A DNA stretch of 64,000 bases from Talpa occidentalis (GCF_014898055.3 NW_023601322.1:68166740-68230739); one strand, 5' to 3'. Shown: positions 24,342-35,507, counted from the first letter of the stretch. Notes: generated from the sequence alone by a model not told the origin. Program-made: numbers and translations.

Positions 24342-25430
24342 TTTTTTATTTTTAATATATTTCTTACATCATTTTTCATTTTTTTTACAATGTATACATT
24401 TTCATCTTGGTTATATTCCCCATACAATTGCACCCCCCTTATTTTGACCCCAATCCCTCCTCTCCCCACCCCCATAGTGTATCTCTGGTTTATAGTTGCT
24501 TGTTGATTTTAATTTTTTCTTTATTATAGTTACTCTTTTTGCTGGTCTCTTATTTAGGTTTTCTAAACTCCTGCTATGAGTGAGAACATCCGGTATTTAT
24601 TTTTTTCTTTCTGGCTTATTTCGCTGAGCATGATCCCTTCCAGCTCCATCCATGTTGCTGCAAGTTGCATGAGTTTATCTTTTTTGATTGCTGAGTAATA
24701 TTCCATTGTGTAGATGTACCATGTCTTCTTGATCCAGTAATCTATTTTTGGACATTTGGGTTGTTTCCAAACCTTACCTATTGTAAATAGTGCTGCTATA
24801 AACTTAGGGGTGCAGGTGCCCTTTTGAATTAATGTTTCTGTGTCATTTAGGTAAATACCTAGGAGTGGAATTGCTGGATCATATGGAAGCTCTATCCTTA
24901 GTAGGTTGAGGAATCTCCATACAGCTTTCCATAGTGGTTGGACCAGTTTGCACTCCCACCAGCAGTGCAGGAGAGTTCCTTTTTCTCCACACCCTCGCCA
25001 ACATTTGTTGTTGCTAGTTTTTTTAATATGTGCCATTCTCACTGGTGTAAGATGGTATCTCATTGTAGTTTTGATTTGCATTTCCTTGATTACAGGTGAA
25101 GTTGAACATTTTTTCATATGCCTGTTGGCCATTTGCGTTTCCTCTTTGGAGAAGTTTCTTTTTAGTTCTTCTGCCCATTTTTTGACTGGGTTATTTTCTT
25201 TGTTTTTGTTAATTCTCATCAGCTCTTTGTAGGTTTTTGTGATCAGTCCTTTATCATTAGTGTTATGTGCAAAAATTTTCTCCCAGTCGGTGGGGTTTCT
25301 CCTCGTTTTGGCTATTGTCTCTTTTGCTGTGCAGTAGCTCTTTGATTTGATGTAATCCCAGCCGTTTATCATTGCCTTCACTATCACTGCTTTGGTTGAT
25401 GTGTCTGTGAAGATGTCTTTGAGGTGCATG
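24342..25430 (-). mobile_element. Young LINE-1, 5'-truncated, with exact target-site duplication
   Basis: The 16-base duplication GATGACTAATGATTTA lies at 24326-24341 and 25431-25446 and splits the older L1 cleanly. The element is about 1.1 kb: about 870 bases of ORF2 C-terminus and about 220 bases of 3'UTR. The perfect duplication and the unbroken ORF2 fragment show a recent insertion. Confidence 0.95.
24563..25429 (-). pseudogene. LINE-1 ORF2p C-terminal fragment, open reading frame intact
   Basis: 288 codons are open from the 5' truncation point to the natural ORF2 stop. The protein spans the region downstream of the reverse transcriptase. It reads [19 protein letters not shown] near the start. 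Next come [26 protein letters not shown] and the Cys-rich [18 protein letters not shown] block, and then [17 protein letters not shown] before the end. The C-X3-C-X7-H-X4-C pattern of the Cys-rich domain is complete. With no endonuclease or polymerase part it cannot move itself. The apparent ATG lies at the truncation point and is not a real start. Confidence 0.92.
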
Positions 25431-26224
25431 GATGACTAATGATTTAAAGCAGCTTTTCATGTGCTTTTTTTTTTTTTTTTTTTTTGGTGAAGTGTCTGTT
25501 CAAATAATTTGCCCATTTTTTTGATTGAGTTGTTTTTTATATTACTTAGTTATAAGAGTTCTTTATATCTTTTAGACATAATTCCTTTGTCAAATATATT
25601 TTGCAGAATTTTTCCAATCTGTGGTTTGCCTTTTCATATTCATAACACTGTCATTTGGAGCGCAGAAGTTTTTCATTTTGAAATTCAATTTATTATTTTC
25701 TTTCATATTTCATATTTTTACATCCTGTTTAAGAAATCTTTGCCAAACCCATGATCTTTAAGAATTTCTCTCATGTTTACTTCTTAGAAGTTTCATAGTT
25801 TTCAACATTCTTGCATTTAAATCTGTGATCTGTTGTGAGTTAATTTTTGTATATGGTGTGAGGTTAGGGTCAAGTTTCATTTTTTATGACTATCCATTTG
25901 TTCCAGTACCATTTGTTTAAAAGAGCATTCTTTCCCCCTAAGAATGCCCCAGTACTGCATTAAGACCTTTGTCAAAAGTCAATTGATCATGATCATCTAT
26001 TTCTGGATTGAAATTCAGATTATACTGTGTTTTATTGATCTTCATGTCTGTTTTCATGCTATTATCACATTGTCTTGATTATTATAGTTTTATAATGAAT
26101 CTATAAGGAATCAGTCCATAAGAAATCAACTTATTGTTTTCCAACATTTTTTTCTTTATTCAAAATGGCCTTGCTATTCTGGGTCCAACACATTTCCAAA
26201 TACACTTTAGAATTAGCTTATTAA

Positions 26225-26484
26225 GGGCCTCCCTGGTGGCACAGTGGTTGAGTGCTGGGTTGCAAAGCTGCCCGCAGCCTCTGCAGCGCCAGTTCGATCC
26301 CTGGCCGCCGGTGAGGGTCCCACATGGTGCCCAGACCTCTCCTACCGCGCCTGTTGCTCCCCTCAGCAGTGTACTTCATCAGTTTGCCTGCTCTGCTCTC
26401 CCCTCTGGTTCTGGCGAATTCTCTCACCCTCCCACGCTTCTGACTGTACCCAGTGCTTGTATAAATAAATAAATCTTTTTTAAA
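26225..26484 (+). mobile_element. tRNA-derived SINE, subfamily A, inserted in an old L1
   Basis: An exact 14-base duplication AATTAGCTTATTAA lies at 26211-26224 and 26485-26498. The head and B box (GTTCGATCCC) are intact and the tail is TATAAATAAATAAATC. It splits the ORF2 part of the antisense L1. Confidence 0.93.
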
Positions 26485-27046
26485 AATTAGCTTATTAATT
26501 TCTACTAAAAAGTCTGCTGGGATTTTGATTAGGATTTCACAGAATCAATAGATCAAATTTAGAGAGAATTTACATCTTAATAGTGAATCTTCTGATCCAT
26601 GAACACAGTATATATCTCACTTATTAGATTTTCATCTTTGTCAGCAAATGCTTTATTGTGTTTAGTTTGTAGCTTGATACATCTTCTGTCAAAGTTTTCC
26701 ATGGGTGTTTTGTTTTGTTTTTTGGATGCTGTTGCAAATGGCATTGCTTGAATTTCACTTATGTTATAGAATATTTTTAGTATCCCCAAAAGTTCCCTGG
26801 TGCCCTGTAATCACTGCTAGACTATAGAAATACACGTGCTTCCTCTTTGACCCATTTAGAAATGTATTGTTTAATTTGAAAGTATTTGGGGATTTTCTGT
26901 ATATTTTTCTGTTATTGATTTCTCATTTAATTCTGTTATGATCAGAGAATACACTTCGTACAATTTGACTTTTAAATTTTACTGAGATTTGTTATGGTCC
27001 AGAATGTGATCTAACTTGGTAAATGCATTTAAAATAAATATGTCCT

Positions 27047-27238
27047 AGGCCTTCCTGTTGGCCTAGAGGTTAAGTCTTAGCAGTATACCTCGACAGCCTG
27101 AGTTCAGTCCCCAGCCAGGGAGTAAATTCACATATGGCGCAGCAGACCTCTCCTGTCTCACCTGCTGCTCCCCTCAGCAGTGTATTTCAGTAAACCTGCT
27201 TGTTCTGCTCCCCATTGTCTCTGGTGAATCCTCTCACC
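27047..27238 (+). mobile_element. SINE with an aberrant head and no A tail, inserted in an old L1
   Basis: The 3' half (CAGCAGACCTCTCCTG...GTGAATCCTCTCACC) is subfamily B. The 5' 70 bases differ from all other copies: GGCCTTCCTGTTGGCCTAGAGG, then GTTAAGTCTTAGC and a B-box-like GAGTTCAGTCCC. It stops at CTCTCACC without the usual tail, yet AAATATGTCCT flanks it on both sides (27036-27046 and 27239-27249). Confidence 0.85.
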
Positions 27239-27889
27239 AAATATGTCCTGTTGTTCAGTAGAATGTTCCCTGAATGTTAGTTAGGATTATTGGGGTTCAG
27301 TCAAGTAGACAGTTATTTTCAGTATTTTGCTATTAAAATCATTAGTGAACACCATTAATTCCTATAAGTGAAAATTTCTTTATGAAAGGACATTTACTTT
27401 TAAAATTTTGATAGATTTTACCAAATTTCCCTCCATGTAGATAATACCAGCTTCCAACCCATTCCTAGTGTGTGAGAGCTACCATCAATCTTATTATATT
27501 CACCTGCTATAATTATTGTCCACCACTGTACTCCCAGTATCTGGCGCAAAGCCTACAAACTTTGTCTTCCTCTACCTTATCCTTCTGCAAATTCGATTTG
27601 TTTATCTTCAACCCTTTGGGCTTCACTCTTTAAAGTTGACCCCAGCACATCCCCTTCCCCTGCAGGACCTCTTTCCTGCTTCTCCCCTCCATACCCTACA
27701 CTCAAGGACCTGTTCTTATCCCTCCTTCTCCAGAAGACTTTCCCAATGACTGTTAATCTCAGAACCACTACATTTGAAGTTGTGTGTACTGAGTGCTTGA
27801 TTTTATCCTGTTTGTTTGCTAAGCTTCATATAATTTATGTTCTTCACTAAATTATAAACTCCTTCAGGATTAGGATCATTTTTTTTCCT

Positions 27890-28135
27890 CTAGAATATCA
27901 TCAAACTGAGTTCTTTCTGTGTGACAGGTTTTGTCCTGGGCACCTTATACTGCCATTCCATCTAGTCTTCACAATAGCCTTGTAAGGGAGCCTTGTAATC
28001 ATTTTCCTCATTTCATATATCAGGAAACTGAGGCTCAACAAGGTTGACTGGTGAATCCAAAGTTACTAACTCGTGAGAGTGAATGACTAGACTAGCATTA
28101 AACTCCAGTCCATCTGACTCGAAGTTCATGTGCTC
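27890..28135 (-). mobile_element. MIR SINE, antisense
   Basis: TTCTGTGTGACAGGTTTTGTCC, CTAGTCTTCACAATAGCC, CAGGAAACTGAGGCTC and CAGTCCATCTGACTC follow the complement of MIR over most of its length. Confidence 0.78.
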
Positions 28136-29027
28136 TTGTAATCTTGCTCTTATCAGCCACTAGTCAGTTGTTACTGCTGTGTGGAAAGATCCAGATGAAT
28201 TTGGATGGTGTCTGGAGGCCCAGCATTCTGTCACTGCGGTTAGAAGCCCACAGCCTGCCTGACTGCTTTAGCCCAGGTTCACCCTTTTCATCAGGATCTA
28301 CCCTCCATGGGTTGCCTCTCCTTGAACCCCCTACTTGGTAGCCCACATAGTCTCTGTTATCCCCTGGGGGGCTCGTCCCTGAAGGGGGTTATCCCCAGAT
28401 GTTTTTGCCAAGTGAGGCCCTGTACAGGGCAAGAGGCAAACAGTGAGTCTCTGGGAGCCAGTGAGGCATGCACTTTATCATCAGAAGCAGGAGCGTGTTC
28501 TGCAGAGATGGAAAGCAGACCTCCTGCCAGGAGAAGAAACACAAACCAAAGAGAACCTGTCTAAAAACTTGAACTGAACTCTGCTCCTTTTCCATATCTG
28601 AGACCCAGAGGAGTTGGTTCTCTTTGTTGAATCCTTTTCCAAACATATCCTACATGTGGTTACATCAGAGCAAACATAAACCATCTCTTTGCGGGGACTC
28701 TATAGGAAATGTCCCACTTTCAGGGCCTTATAGACATGACTGCCTCTTAACCAGTTGGCCTGGTCCTTTGGTTTGCTCCAGCACCAGCAATAGAAGGGAA
28801 AACCTCTTTTTTAATTCACTTACCTCCCTCCCCCCAGAGAAAGTATGAAATAGCATATTTGTAGAAAAAGGCCAGTTATGCTTTAGGCTGGTTCTTTGCT
28901 GGTCTGAAAAGAATAAATGTACTCACAAGTTAGAGTGGAAAAAATTTAGGCAAGGGTGGGGGAGTGCTATGGGAAAGCACTCGAAAGCACAAACAACCAT
29001 GTGAAAATACTGATTCTGTCTTCGGTT
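28136..29027. other. Unique intronic sequence
   Basis: Nothing identifiable on either strand between the MIR and the youngest SINE. Confidence 0.5.
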
Positions 29028-29044
29028 AAGAATTATGTTGAATA

Positions 29045-29328
29045 GGGCCTCCCCGGTGGCGCAGCGGTTGAGCGCTGGGTTGCGAAGCTGCCCGCAGCCT
29101 CTGCAGGGCCGGTTCGATCCCCGGCTGCTCCCCGGCCACTGGAGGAGGGTCCCGCATGGCGCGCAGACCTCTCCTGCCGCCCGCTGCTCCCCTCAGCAGT
29201 GTACTTCGGTCCTTCTGCCTGCTCTGCTCCCCGCTCTGGCTCTGGTGAATTCTCTCACCCTCCCGCGCTTCTGACTGTACCCAGTGCTTGTATAAATAAA
29301 TAAATAAATCTTTAAAAAAAAAAAAAAA
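29045..29328 (+). mobile_element. tRNA-derived SINE, subfamily A, youngest-looking copy
   Basis: This copy is the most CpG-rich, with an unbroken A tail. A 17-base exact duplication AAGAATTATGTTGAATA lies at 29028-29044 and 29329-29345. It reads A box (GTGGCGCAGCGG), B box (GGTTCGATCCCC), then TATAAATAAATAAATAAATCTTTA(n). It is a good reference for the family consensus. Confidence 0.95.
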
Positions 29329-29779
29329 AAGAATTATGTTGAATAATTATGGCTCATCCCAGGTGCCACCAGGTAGTCAAACAAATGAGTAGTGGATGTC
29401 CTGTTTGGTGATTTTCTCCATTTTGCCCCAAAGTAGAGTCAGAATTGACTAGAATATGGAAGTGACTTCTCACAGACAAAATGCCCAAGCAGCTGATGGG
29501 AAGGCCAACGTGGGAGGGACTTGTGAGCTGCCAAGCCCCATCTGGCGGAAGGAGACTGAGTGTTGGAGGAGTTCTTGAGAAGTTCTGACAATCCTGTGGT
29601 TAAAAACATTTACAAGGCTACCAGTGGCCTCCGGGGGGTACCATTTCCTCGGTACTCAGATGGAAGTGTGGTTTCTCTGCTTGGCAGATGCTTCTGTACA
29701 ACTGTGACCACTCTTCACGCCTTCATTCTGGGGAACTCATAGCACCCACCCAAATCATCTCTTCTCTTGCCTCCCCAGG

Positions 29780-30350
29780 AAGCAGGGACTATGTTTTCAC
29801 TCATCTGACTAGCACAGTGAACACCCACTGTGTTAGGTACTACCAGAACAATGAGGCAGGAGAAAGTTGAAGATTACAATCTAGTCAGGGCGTAAGGCCA
29901 CAGGAATCATTGTAGAAGGCATGACAGGCTTCACTGGAGGGAAACAACATCTGGTCCAGTTCTTCAGGGACGGTTAGGCTGAGAAGAGGCAGAGATGGCA
30001 TAAAGAGTCTAGGGCCCTGAAGAAGGAAGGAGTAAGGTGTGTTTGACTAGAACACATGTGACAAGAACAGTGGAAAAAAGACACAATATGGATGCCTTGA
30101 GTGGCAGACCACAGGAGTTGGACACTTCTTGAGAACTGGAGAATTCAAAAAGATTTTTGAGCAGAGGAATGACAAGATAAATGCTTTTTAAAGAAATATT
30201 CATCCAGCAACTTTGTAAACTACTTTTGGAGGTGGGGAGTGAACAAGAGTACCAAGATGAAGGGGGGTGGTTGGGAGACTCTGGAAGACCTGGTCATGGA
30301 GGTAGTGATGAGAACAAGTAGAGAGGAAGGGACAGATGTGTTAGGTGGAC
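29780..30350 (+). mobile_element. L2-like ancient repeat
   Basis: GTGTTAGGTACTACCAGAAC, CAATCTAGTCAGGGCGTAAG, GAGCAGAGGAATGACAAG and ATGGAGGTAGTGATGAG match internal L2 text in order. It is strongly diverged. Confidence 0.55.
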
Positions 30351-31018
30351 ACTGTGCTGCAGAGCTAGGCACAGCCAATGACTGGATGGGATGCCAGGAT
30401 GCCAGTCAGAGACAACTCCTGACTTTCAGCTCTAGTGGCCAAGAAAGTGCTGACGCCGGAAATAGAAGTCACGGTGTGAGGAAGCAGGAAGAGCAAGCTC
30501 AGGGAGAAGATGTGAATTTCCATTTGCAGTGGAGCTGCATCTCCCGGGGCCAGGTCTCCAGCAGGAGATCAGACACAGGGTTGACCAGCAGGAAAGGTCA
30601 GGGTTGGAGACACACTTGGGAGTTCTGGCAGTCCTTGAGAGGGGAGTGGGAAACAAATGGCCAGGGCCCAGGGCAGGGCTCACAGGCTTGTGAGGGAGGA
30701 GCCAGTGAATGGGGGCTGAGAAGTGTTTACATGTGCAGAGGGAAAGAAAAGCAAATAGTCTGTCAGGGAGGGGGCACAATCTTCAGGAAGTTAGAAGAAC
30801 CAGGAGAGGTGCCCTGGGATAGAAGACAGGCAGGGGAGAATTCAGGAAGGAGGTGCCCCATGGCTGGAGGAGGGTGCAGGGTGGCTTTCTTCATGGGTGG
30901 GAGCTGGACGAGTCCCAGAGCCCACCTCAGTGATGGGACCCCAGGACCCGGCATTCGCACTCATCTAGTTTTCTTCCCCCCTGCTCTGGTCTCGAGAGTA
31001 CCTACCGTGGGGAGCTGA
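30239..31018 (+). other. 259-codon open frame, probably chance
   Basis: This is the longest ORF outside L1. Its first part overlaps L2-like sequence and the rest is purine-rich DNA, giving a G/R/E/S/Q-rich product with no recognisable domain, signal peptide or membrane segment. No splice or promoter context supports it. I judge it non-coding; codon-substitution data across species would decide. Confidence 0.15.
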
Positions 31019-31447
31019 CGGTGGCAAGGGAGCTCCTTTTTGCTTTTCAGCTTTAGCCAATGATAGCAGACTGTGGGGCCTATAGCGTGAGAGTCGAGAC
31101 GGTTCCATTTGCTAAGACAAGGATTTTCCTAGGGCAAAGAGCAGAGTAGGAGCAAGGTCCCCATCTCTGTAAAGACAGCATCTTGGACTCCCGGAGAGAG
31201 AGTAAACAAAACTGTGAGCTGGTGGCCATCTCATCCAAAGCTAAAGAAGTTGTTCTGGGGATGGTTTTCTTTGGAAATGAGATAAAGGGAAAGTAGGGCC
31301 AAAGAGTATTCAAAACTTGCCCCGTAGGCTCTGCCAGCTTTCTTTTTCATATTTTTTGTTTCCCTGTCTGGTGTATTCTCGGAGGAACTGCCCCCAGCCT
31401 CTAAGCAGGGAACGGAGGGCCTCAGGTACAGAAGGGAGATTAAAAGT

Positions 31448-31468
31448 GGGGAGAGGGGAGGGAGGGGG
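31448..31468 (+). other. Canonical G-quadruplex motif
   Basis: Four G-runs (GGGG, GGGG, GGG, GGGGG) with loops of one to three bases on the + strand. Potential only; no sign of function. Confidence 0.4.
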
Positions 31469-31775
31469 AGAGTGCTGCCTGGAGCAGTGCAGGTTCCAAA
31501 TGGAATGGGGCAATAGGGCAGGGGTGAGGCATCTGCGCCCAGATTGAGCCAAGAATAACCACAGCAGCGAGCAGGAGGAGAGACTGCTGCTCCCATTCCC
31601 ACACTTTCCTAGTATGGTCTCCCAGAAAGGCAGCCGTGACCCTTGCCAGGTACTACATCTTTTTATTAGGTTCTAGGCCTCTTACCACAGGACTGTATGA
31701 GAATCTTGACTTCTTGCAAGAAACTAAGGTCACGCTACAGGAGGGACATCCCAAGAGCAGAGCCCTGGTAGAGGG

Positions 31776-31820
31776 TGGTGGAAATTTTGAATTTCATCTA
31801 CCATGCAGACCAGAAGCCTC
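31776..31820 (+). repeat. Perfect 45-base inverted repeat, left arm
   Basis: It runs from TGGTGGAAATTTTGAATTTC to CAGACCAGAAGCCTC. Its exact reverse complement occurs at 33148-33192, with no mismatch over 45 bases, and the flanks outside the arms do not match. The arms are 1327 bases apart. It is unlike any repeat family here. Confidence 0.95.
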
Positions 31821-33147
31821 ATGAGGCCCTGAGCTCCCTCCCCTCAGGAGTCAGGCAGCTTTGCTTCCTTCCGTGGTCACAGGGAGCTGTGTCCAAATGG
31901 CTGGCAGAAGGTCTGGTTGGAATGTGCTGGGAAGGTGAGCTCAGGGGATACACCTCATGGATGGGCCCCGTTGCATCCATTTTGGAATGGAAGGAGAGTT
32001 AGAATTCGTGGCCTCAGACCTCCCAAGGCACAGGGAATGAGGGTCCTGTTCCTGGAGGGATTTACAGAGTAATCACCTGTCACCTGCGGGCTGGAGGCAG
32101 CCTTTCTGAGCCTGGAGCCTGGAAACCGACCATTTCTAGCCTAATAGCAAAAGGAAGCAGAAGAGCACAGTTATTTTCCTGCCCAGGGATGTTATGTCCC
32201 TGCACGGGGATCTGCTCTTTTCTTGGCAGTACATGCAGGCTGTGGCTTTGTCCTCTGGACAGACCACGCAGCCAGGTGCTAGGCTGCTGAGGCTATAAGC
32301 ACAGCATCACCACCCACTGCAGCCAGTCTGGATCTGGGGAGCAGGGAGAATCAGGAATGGGTAGCTTCCTGGAGAGCTACCGAAAGCCTTGCTTGTACAG
32401 TCGTATGTCCCTAAGCATGCCCATGCCTGCCCTCTCCATGCAGAGGGTTCGTGCGCCAGTACTTCCTCCCCTGCTGCCCCTGTAGGGCCATCCTTACAAC
32501 AGGCTCAGAGAATGCAGAGGCAGCTGTCAATTCAGGGAGGTAAGATGATCATCCCCGTGAGCACTGATCCTCGCAGAGTGGCCAGAGAATGTGGCATGAC
32601 ATGCTACCTCTTGGGGACCAGAAAAAGCACTGATAAATCTGTTGTGGATGATAAAGTTTCTACTCTCCTGTGTTAGAGGAGACTCCTGGTGCTCTCCACA
32701 CCCTGCTTGTGTTAGAGGTGGTGGGATGACTTAGAGGACGCAATGGCTGCATTTGCTGTGCCTGCCAGGATCATGTAGCCGGGGCTAAGGTGGCAGGAAA
32801 CAAGGTGAAGTGGCCTTGGGCAGCAAGACTGGGCCCTGCCAGCTGGCTGGAGCAGCCTTCCTGCCTCCACAGATGGCTGCTTAGAAGACCCTGTGGTGTG
32901 GGTGGAGGAGTAGGGTCTGCGAGCAATGCTAGCCTAGCAGTTGAGGGAAGAGGAGTAAGAAGAGTGCCTTGCCATCCTCCCTGCAGAGGTGTCTAACAGG
33001 CTTGGGGGCCTGGATCAGTTCTGCTTCTCTCGGCAGGTTTGGCTGCCTGTGCAGTGGGCTGATTCAAGGGCCTAAACTACTGCTCGCTTCCCAACAGCCC
33101 CCATCCTTCAAGGGTGTAGGTCATCTGTAGAATAAAGGACCTCTGGG
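31821..33147. other. Segment enclosed by the perfect inverted repeat
   Basis: 1327 bases of GC-moderate unique sequence with no repeat family or exon that I recognise. If the inverted arms mark an inversion, this is the inverted piece. Confidence 0.5.
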
Positions 33148-33192
33148 GAGGCTTCTGGTCTGCATGGTAGATGAAATTCAAAATTTCCACCA
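33148..33192 (-). repeat. Perfect 45-base inverted repeat, right arm
   Basis: It runs from GAGGCTTCTGGTCTGCATGG to AAAATTTCCACCA and is the exact reverse complement of 31776-31820. Similarity stops abruptly at both ends, as expected for a templated insertion or an inversion scar rather than an aged repeat. Confidence 0.95.
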
Positions 33193-33289
33193 GGACAGAG
33201 CAGAAACATTTCCTGGCCACTTAGCTGTACGAGCCCCTTGCGCTGACATCAGGGTAGACATATTTAGAGCCAGCAGCCCTCAGGATCCG

Positions 33290-33400
33290 ATATTGCTAGT
33301 GCTTTTGTAGCTTCATCTCATTCTCTGACCACTGTGGAAGCTCCCTGAGGGTGGACGTGGGTTCCCCCCAGCACAGTGGCAAGAGTAGTAGACAACCCAC
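33290..33400 (+). mobile_element. L2 LINE 3'-end fragment
   Basis: GGAAGCTCCCTGAGGGTGG and CCAGCACAGTGGCAAGAG resemble the L2 blocks CTCCTTGAGGGCAGGG and CCTAGCACAGTGCC. Short and diverged. Confidence 0.5.
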
Positions 33401-33979
33401 ATAGGGAAGTTATGAGTCTGTGCGGTGTAGATGGTCACTCTGAACCCAGAACTTTCACTCTATGGGACTTGTTCTGCCTTGACACTGGTTTGTGGTCAGG
33501 ATTTTGCTCTTGACCAAGAAAACAGGAAAGACCCCCATGGCAGTTACTGATGAACGGACAGACTGCCGTCCCTGCTCTCCAAAACCTTTGTTAGCCTCAG
33601 TCCTCCTTGACTCTGGCCCATCCTCATGTTCTTGTTCCCAGTCCCCTGCCTGTGGACTGCTCTTGGTCTTGACATATCCTGCTTCCCCACAGGCCCCTGG
33701 CAGCCATCACTCTCTCCTGAAGATCCTCACGCCAGCGTCATCTTCAGTCTTCTCTCTTGACCCCGCCCCCAAGGTGTGTTAGCAACTTAGTGCCCTCTGA
33801 GGCACAGGCTCCAAGTGAGCAACAGTCTTTGTCCCAGAAGTAGCATTGAAGAGATATCAGTGAGGCCCTGGAAAGGGAAGTGGCCACAGAACCTGTGCCA
33901 AGCCCCGTCAGCCCAGGGAAGCCCTACAGAAAGATTCTTTCTAGAGGAAAGAGGAGATTAGCTGAGCCTCCCCAAAGAA

Positions 33980-34300
33980 GACAAGTAAAAAGAACAGAGA
34001 AATATTTCCTTTAAAAGGGAGCAAGAGCAGATGGAAAGAGGGTTTGTATTAATGAAATCTCCGGATATTAAGGATGAAATGAATGCCAGGGAAGGTTATT
34101 ATCATTTCATTAGAACACAAAGGAAGAAACAAACACGTTATTATGTGAAACCATGAAGTTATGAACAAGGGAATCCAGCAGGGAAGTTATTAGCTGGGTT
34201 AATTAAAACAGAACAAGTTGGTTGAGTAATTCCTTCTGGAGGACACAACAAGGAAGGCATAATTCATCACCCTTAAGAAAAATATTCAGGGTTTTTTTCT
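33980..34300. promoter_or_regulatory. AT-rich island, candidate conserved non-coding element
   Basis: Repeat-free, AT-rich sequence inside GC-moderate DNA. It has many homeodomain-like ATTA/TAAT sites, including TTAATTAA at about 34198 and GGTTATTATCATTTCATTAG at about 34094. This look is common for developmental enhancers, but I have no alignment to prove conservation. Confidence 0.35.
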
Positions 34301-35059
34301 TTTTCTCGTTTACCAGAAATTTTGTACTTTTGATATTGTCTTGAAAACCGAAAAGATTTATTCTTGTCAAAATCTAATTAACTCAGCACCAAGATGTTTT
34401 ATTAAAGAGAGTTCAGTTCTGATCAGAAGAAACGGAAATCCATCAGAGACTGTTGAGCCCACACAGCCAGGGCCCTTCTCCAGTCCGGGGTCACAGGCCC
34501 TCTGAGGGCCCCCAGTGCCTAGCCTGCGGGGGAATGGCAGCAGGAGGCAGGGTGGGGCTCACTCAACCTTCCCAGTGATCCTGGGCAGGGCTGGACAAGG
34601 CCTGGTTTGTTTGTTGTCTCCTCTCTGCTTTCCATCCTGAATTTGGGAGGCCTTGGCGCACAGGTCATATTCCTTGGAGCTGTCAGGGCATGTCTTTCCA
34701 GATAGCCCCGTTGGCAGCCAGGGGAAGGGGGAAATGACCAACAGGACGCCGCTGAAGTACTGAGCCAGCTGGCTCTTGTTTGGTACGGCCCATATATCTG
34801 AGCTGCTGCCCCCTTCAGGGGGCTGGGGAGCCCCACACGTTGCAGTCCCCAGCAGGCCAACTGGATCCCATTAGGATCAGGAGTTTGCTGATCTCTTCTT
34901 TGTCAAGCCTTATGAATTACAAGTGGAGCTCTAGATTTGAGAGAGCCCTTAAAAGTTCATCTCCAAGGAGTTTTTCTCAAGTGAAGGTACCAGAGAGCCA
35001 GAGCTCCCAAGGTCTTTGGCCCAGGGACAGGACATGAGAGCTAGAAGGGGCCTTGCTGA

Positions 35060-35185
35060 GGGGATAGTTCATCTCAACTCTGTCGAAGAGGAGAAAACTG
35101 GGCCCCACAGAGAAGCAGGGGCAGCATGAGACCTCCCTGAGGTCACAGAGCTTATTAGTGCCAGAGCAGGACAGGAAACAAGGGT
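35060..35185 (-). mobile_element. MIR SINE fragment, antisense
   Basis: GAGGAGAAAACTGGGCCCC, CCTCCCTGAGGTCACAG and AGCTTATTAGTGCCAGAG follow the complement of MIR. Confidence 0.65.
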
Positions 35186-35261
35186 TCTTAGTTGGTGGCT
35201 CACTCTGCTCGCACTCATCATGTCTTTCCTCTTTCAGGCCTCTGGATACAAGATGCACTTT

Positions 35262-35507
35262 TTTTTTTTTTTACAAGAACTGGGGTACAGGCCAGATGTG
35301 CGGGAGGGTGAGAGGATTCACCAGAGACAGAGCAGGAAGCAGAACAGGCAGAAGGAACAAAGTACACTGCTGAAGGGAGCAGCAGGAGAGACAGGAGAGG
35401 TCTGCTGTGCCATGTGGGTTGCCAGCGGGGATCGAACAGGCACTGCAGAGGCTGCGGACAGCTTCACAGCACTGCGCTCAACCACCTGCGCCACCAGGGA
35501 AGCCCCC
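35262..35507 (-). mobile_element. tRNA-derived SINE, subfamily B
   Basis: The minus-strand copy has its poly-A end at the left. The duplication is ACAAGATGCACTTT (35248-35261) and ACAAGATGCATTTT (35508-35521), one mismatch. Subfamily B marks are present. The middle, just upstream of the PolIII B box, is shortened relative to the other copies. Confidence 0.92.

Larger units (their letters stand above)
23385..27330 (-). mobile_element. Old LINE-1, antisense, host of nested insertions
   Basis: Plus-strand text follows the complement of an old L1 in order. The 3'UTR is at 23385-23790; ORF2 continues at 24063-24341, 25431-26224, 26485-27046 and about 27239-27330. The segments rejoin correctly across a SINE, a young L1, a second SINE and an aberrant SINE. 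The right end fades out near 27330, so the 5' limit is uncertain. Confidence 0.85.

Noticed and set aside
29045..29120. tRNA gene suggested by A and B boxes
   Set aside because: The boxes belong to the head of a SINE with A tail and target duplication. No cloverleaf with a proper acceptor stem was seen.
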